Below, in pieces: positions 5,156 to 5,537 of a stretch of 5,537 bases of DNA (position 1 is the stretch's first letter; each line of letters opens with the position of its first letter). The DNA comes from CAYHCE01 sp964355015 (GTDB lineage Bacteria > Cyanobacteriota > Cyanobacteriia > PCC-6307 > Cyanobiaceae), in assembly GCA_964355015.1 (NCBI GenBank), contig CAYHCE010000079.1:1-5537 (forward strand), read 5' to 3'. The notes below the pieces were generated by a model. The model was not told where the DNA came from, did no database searches, and saw nothing but the letters and a program-made list of their open reading frames with translations. The position numbers and the translations under genes were made by a program.

Positions 5156-5233
5156 CATCAAGATACAGAAGACGGGAGCGGAGGCGACCGCCATTGCCAA
5201 GGTATTTGCCCGCTTCTGATCTTGGCGTTAGGC
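5150..5233 (+). repeat. attC: attC recombination site 2 (3' end of the brnTA cassette)
   Basis: R'' GCCTAAC (5150-5156) and R' GTTAGGC (5227-5233) pair perfectly. L arms are CAAGAT (5159-5164) with ATCTTG (5219-5224), then CAGAAG (5166-5171) with CTTCTG (5213-5218), then CGGG (5173-5176) with CCCG (5209-5212). A5165 and A5172 are single extrahelical bases on one strand. AT (5157-5158) opposite GC (5225-5226) is the unpaired central spacer, and the terminal loop is 32 bases. The 6 bp / bulge / 6 bp / bulge layout is the same as in attC site 1 though the sequences differ, which is the structural rather than sequence conservation expected of attC. Confidence 0.93.
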
Positions 5234-5273
5234 TCCAAGACGAAACCGTATCAATACCCTTTCGTGAGAAGCA

Positions 5274-5477
5274 ATGACGCCACATAGCTGGCTACCAATC
5301 TTCGGCAGTGCCACTGTCGATGAAGGCAAATTGACGCTAGTCCCTATTCCTGCATCACCAGTAACACCTGCCGCCCCAACTGGAGCCCCGTTCACATTGC
5401 TTCGCTCAAGTTTGGAGTTCGAGCAGGGAACAGTTGAACTCCAAGCGTATCTGCCCACACCAGAATCCTGTTGCTAG
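5274..5477 (+). CDS. Unrecognised cassette ORF, 67 residues, possibly interrupted
   Basis: ATG 5274 lies 46 bases into the second cassette, the usual place for a cassette gene, after a weak purine stretch (GAGAAG, 5266-5271). The product alternates short strands and turns: GSATVDEGKLTLVPIPASP, then LLRSSLEFEQGTVELQAYLP. A 'E F . . G T V E L . A Y L' strand is common in concanavalin A-like lectin folds, but I do not claim this family. The ORF stops at TAG 5475 just after a beta strand that one would expect to be followed by another, and the same frame stays open for the last 20 codons (starting IVLVCCPGDL). So this could be a full short gene or the first part of a longer one broken by a stop. 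No signal peptide or membrane segment is visible. Confidence 0.45.
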   Translation: MTPHSWLPIFGSATVDEGKLTLVPIPASPVTPAAPTGAPFTLLRSSLEFEQGTVELQAYLPTPESCC

Positions 5478-5519
5478 ATCGTCCTAGTGTGCTGTCCCGG
5501 AGATTTGCGAGCAAAGTCG

Positions 5520-5534
5520 CTGGAGCTTCTCCAG
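5520..5534 (+). repeat. Perfect 6-bp hairpin at the window end
   Basis: CTGGAG (5520-5525), loop CTT, CTCCAG (5529-5534). The sequence after it is cut by the window edge, so a T-run cannot be checked. The stretch 5478-5537 otherwise holds nothing I can name. Confidence 0.3.
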
Positions 5535-5537
5535 GAT

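Larger units (their letters stand above)
4522..5227 (+). mobile_element. Integron gene cassette carrying brnT-brnA
   Basis: The borders are set by the G^TT cleavage points of the two R' boxes (GTTAGGC at 4521 and at 5227), giving a cassette of about 706 bases. The ORFs run in the same direction as R'' to R', the usual orientation, and the brnA stop lies within the R'' box. A boundary check holds: the cassette's 5' end (GTTAGGCCC, 4521-4529) is the exact complement of the GGGCCTAAC (5148-5156) at its 3' end, so the excised circle would have a 9-bp paired R arm, while the in-place R' (GTTAGGCTC) pairs over 7. Toxin-antitoxin cassettes with their own promoters are well known in sedentary chromosomal integrons, where they are thought to stabilise arrays. 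No integrase gene is in the window. Confidence 0.85.
5228..5537 (+). mobile_element. Second gene cassette, 5' part only
   Basis: It begins at the G^TT point of attC site 2 and continues past the window end; no further attC R box is seen up to 5537. From the start TTAGGCTCC one can predict that its own attC will carry an R'' close to GAGCCTAAC. It contains one ORF on the + strand. Confidence 0.6.

Noticed and set aside
5080..5277. 65-codon + strand frame over the end of brnA and attC site 2
   Set aside because: It is out of frame with brnA and crosses a recombination site; it has no protein-like pattern.

Overview
The window reads as a GC-rich bacterial chromosome. A high-GC cyanobacterium of the Synechococcus/Cyanobium type is my best guess, because the TPR repeats of the ...LAKTNPA.LN.LA type fused to a CHAT peptidase look like cyanobacterial proteins. 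This rests on protein style only; there is no rRNA or other marker, so the lineage stays an inference.

Left part (1-4241): three genes on the + strand. The first, cut by the window edge, is a TPR-CHAT protein: five 45-residue TPR-like repeats, a coiled-coil linker, and a caspase-like CHAT domain with an intact His/Cys dyad. After 89-107 bases comes a secreted protein that follows the outline of the YpfJ-type 'neutral zinc metallopeptidase' family but has lost the HExxH motif and the other expected zinc-site positions, so it looks like a pseudo-peptidase. Three bases later starts a single-pass membrane protein of unknown family. The tight spacing of the last two suggests co-translation. Together the three could be a protease / secreted binding protein / membrane module, but no function is proven.

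Right part (4242-5537): an integron cassette array without a visible integrase. Two sites, 4432-4527 and 5150-5233, fold as attC sites. Each has a GTTAGGC R' box, paired L arms, and two single unpaired bases on the same strand at matching places. Between them sits one complete cassette (about 4522-5227) carrying a BrnT/BrnA type II toxin-antitoxin pair with its own sigma-70-like promoter. An 18-bp palindrome over the -10 box is a good candidate for the BrnA operator, and brnT appears to be translated from a leaderless or nearly leaderless message. The brnA stop codon lies inside the R'' box of its own attC. A second cassette begins at 5228 with a short unrecognised ORF and runs out of the window.

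The stretch 4242-4431 between the host operon and the first attC is less GC-rich. It holds only a possible 28-codon ORF with a strong Shine-Dalgarno sequence, two small hairpins, and a partial copy of the brnT promoter layout. No tRNA, rRNA, CRISPR array, IS element or convincing Rho-independent terminator is visible.
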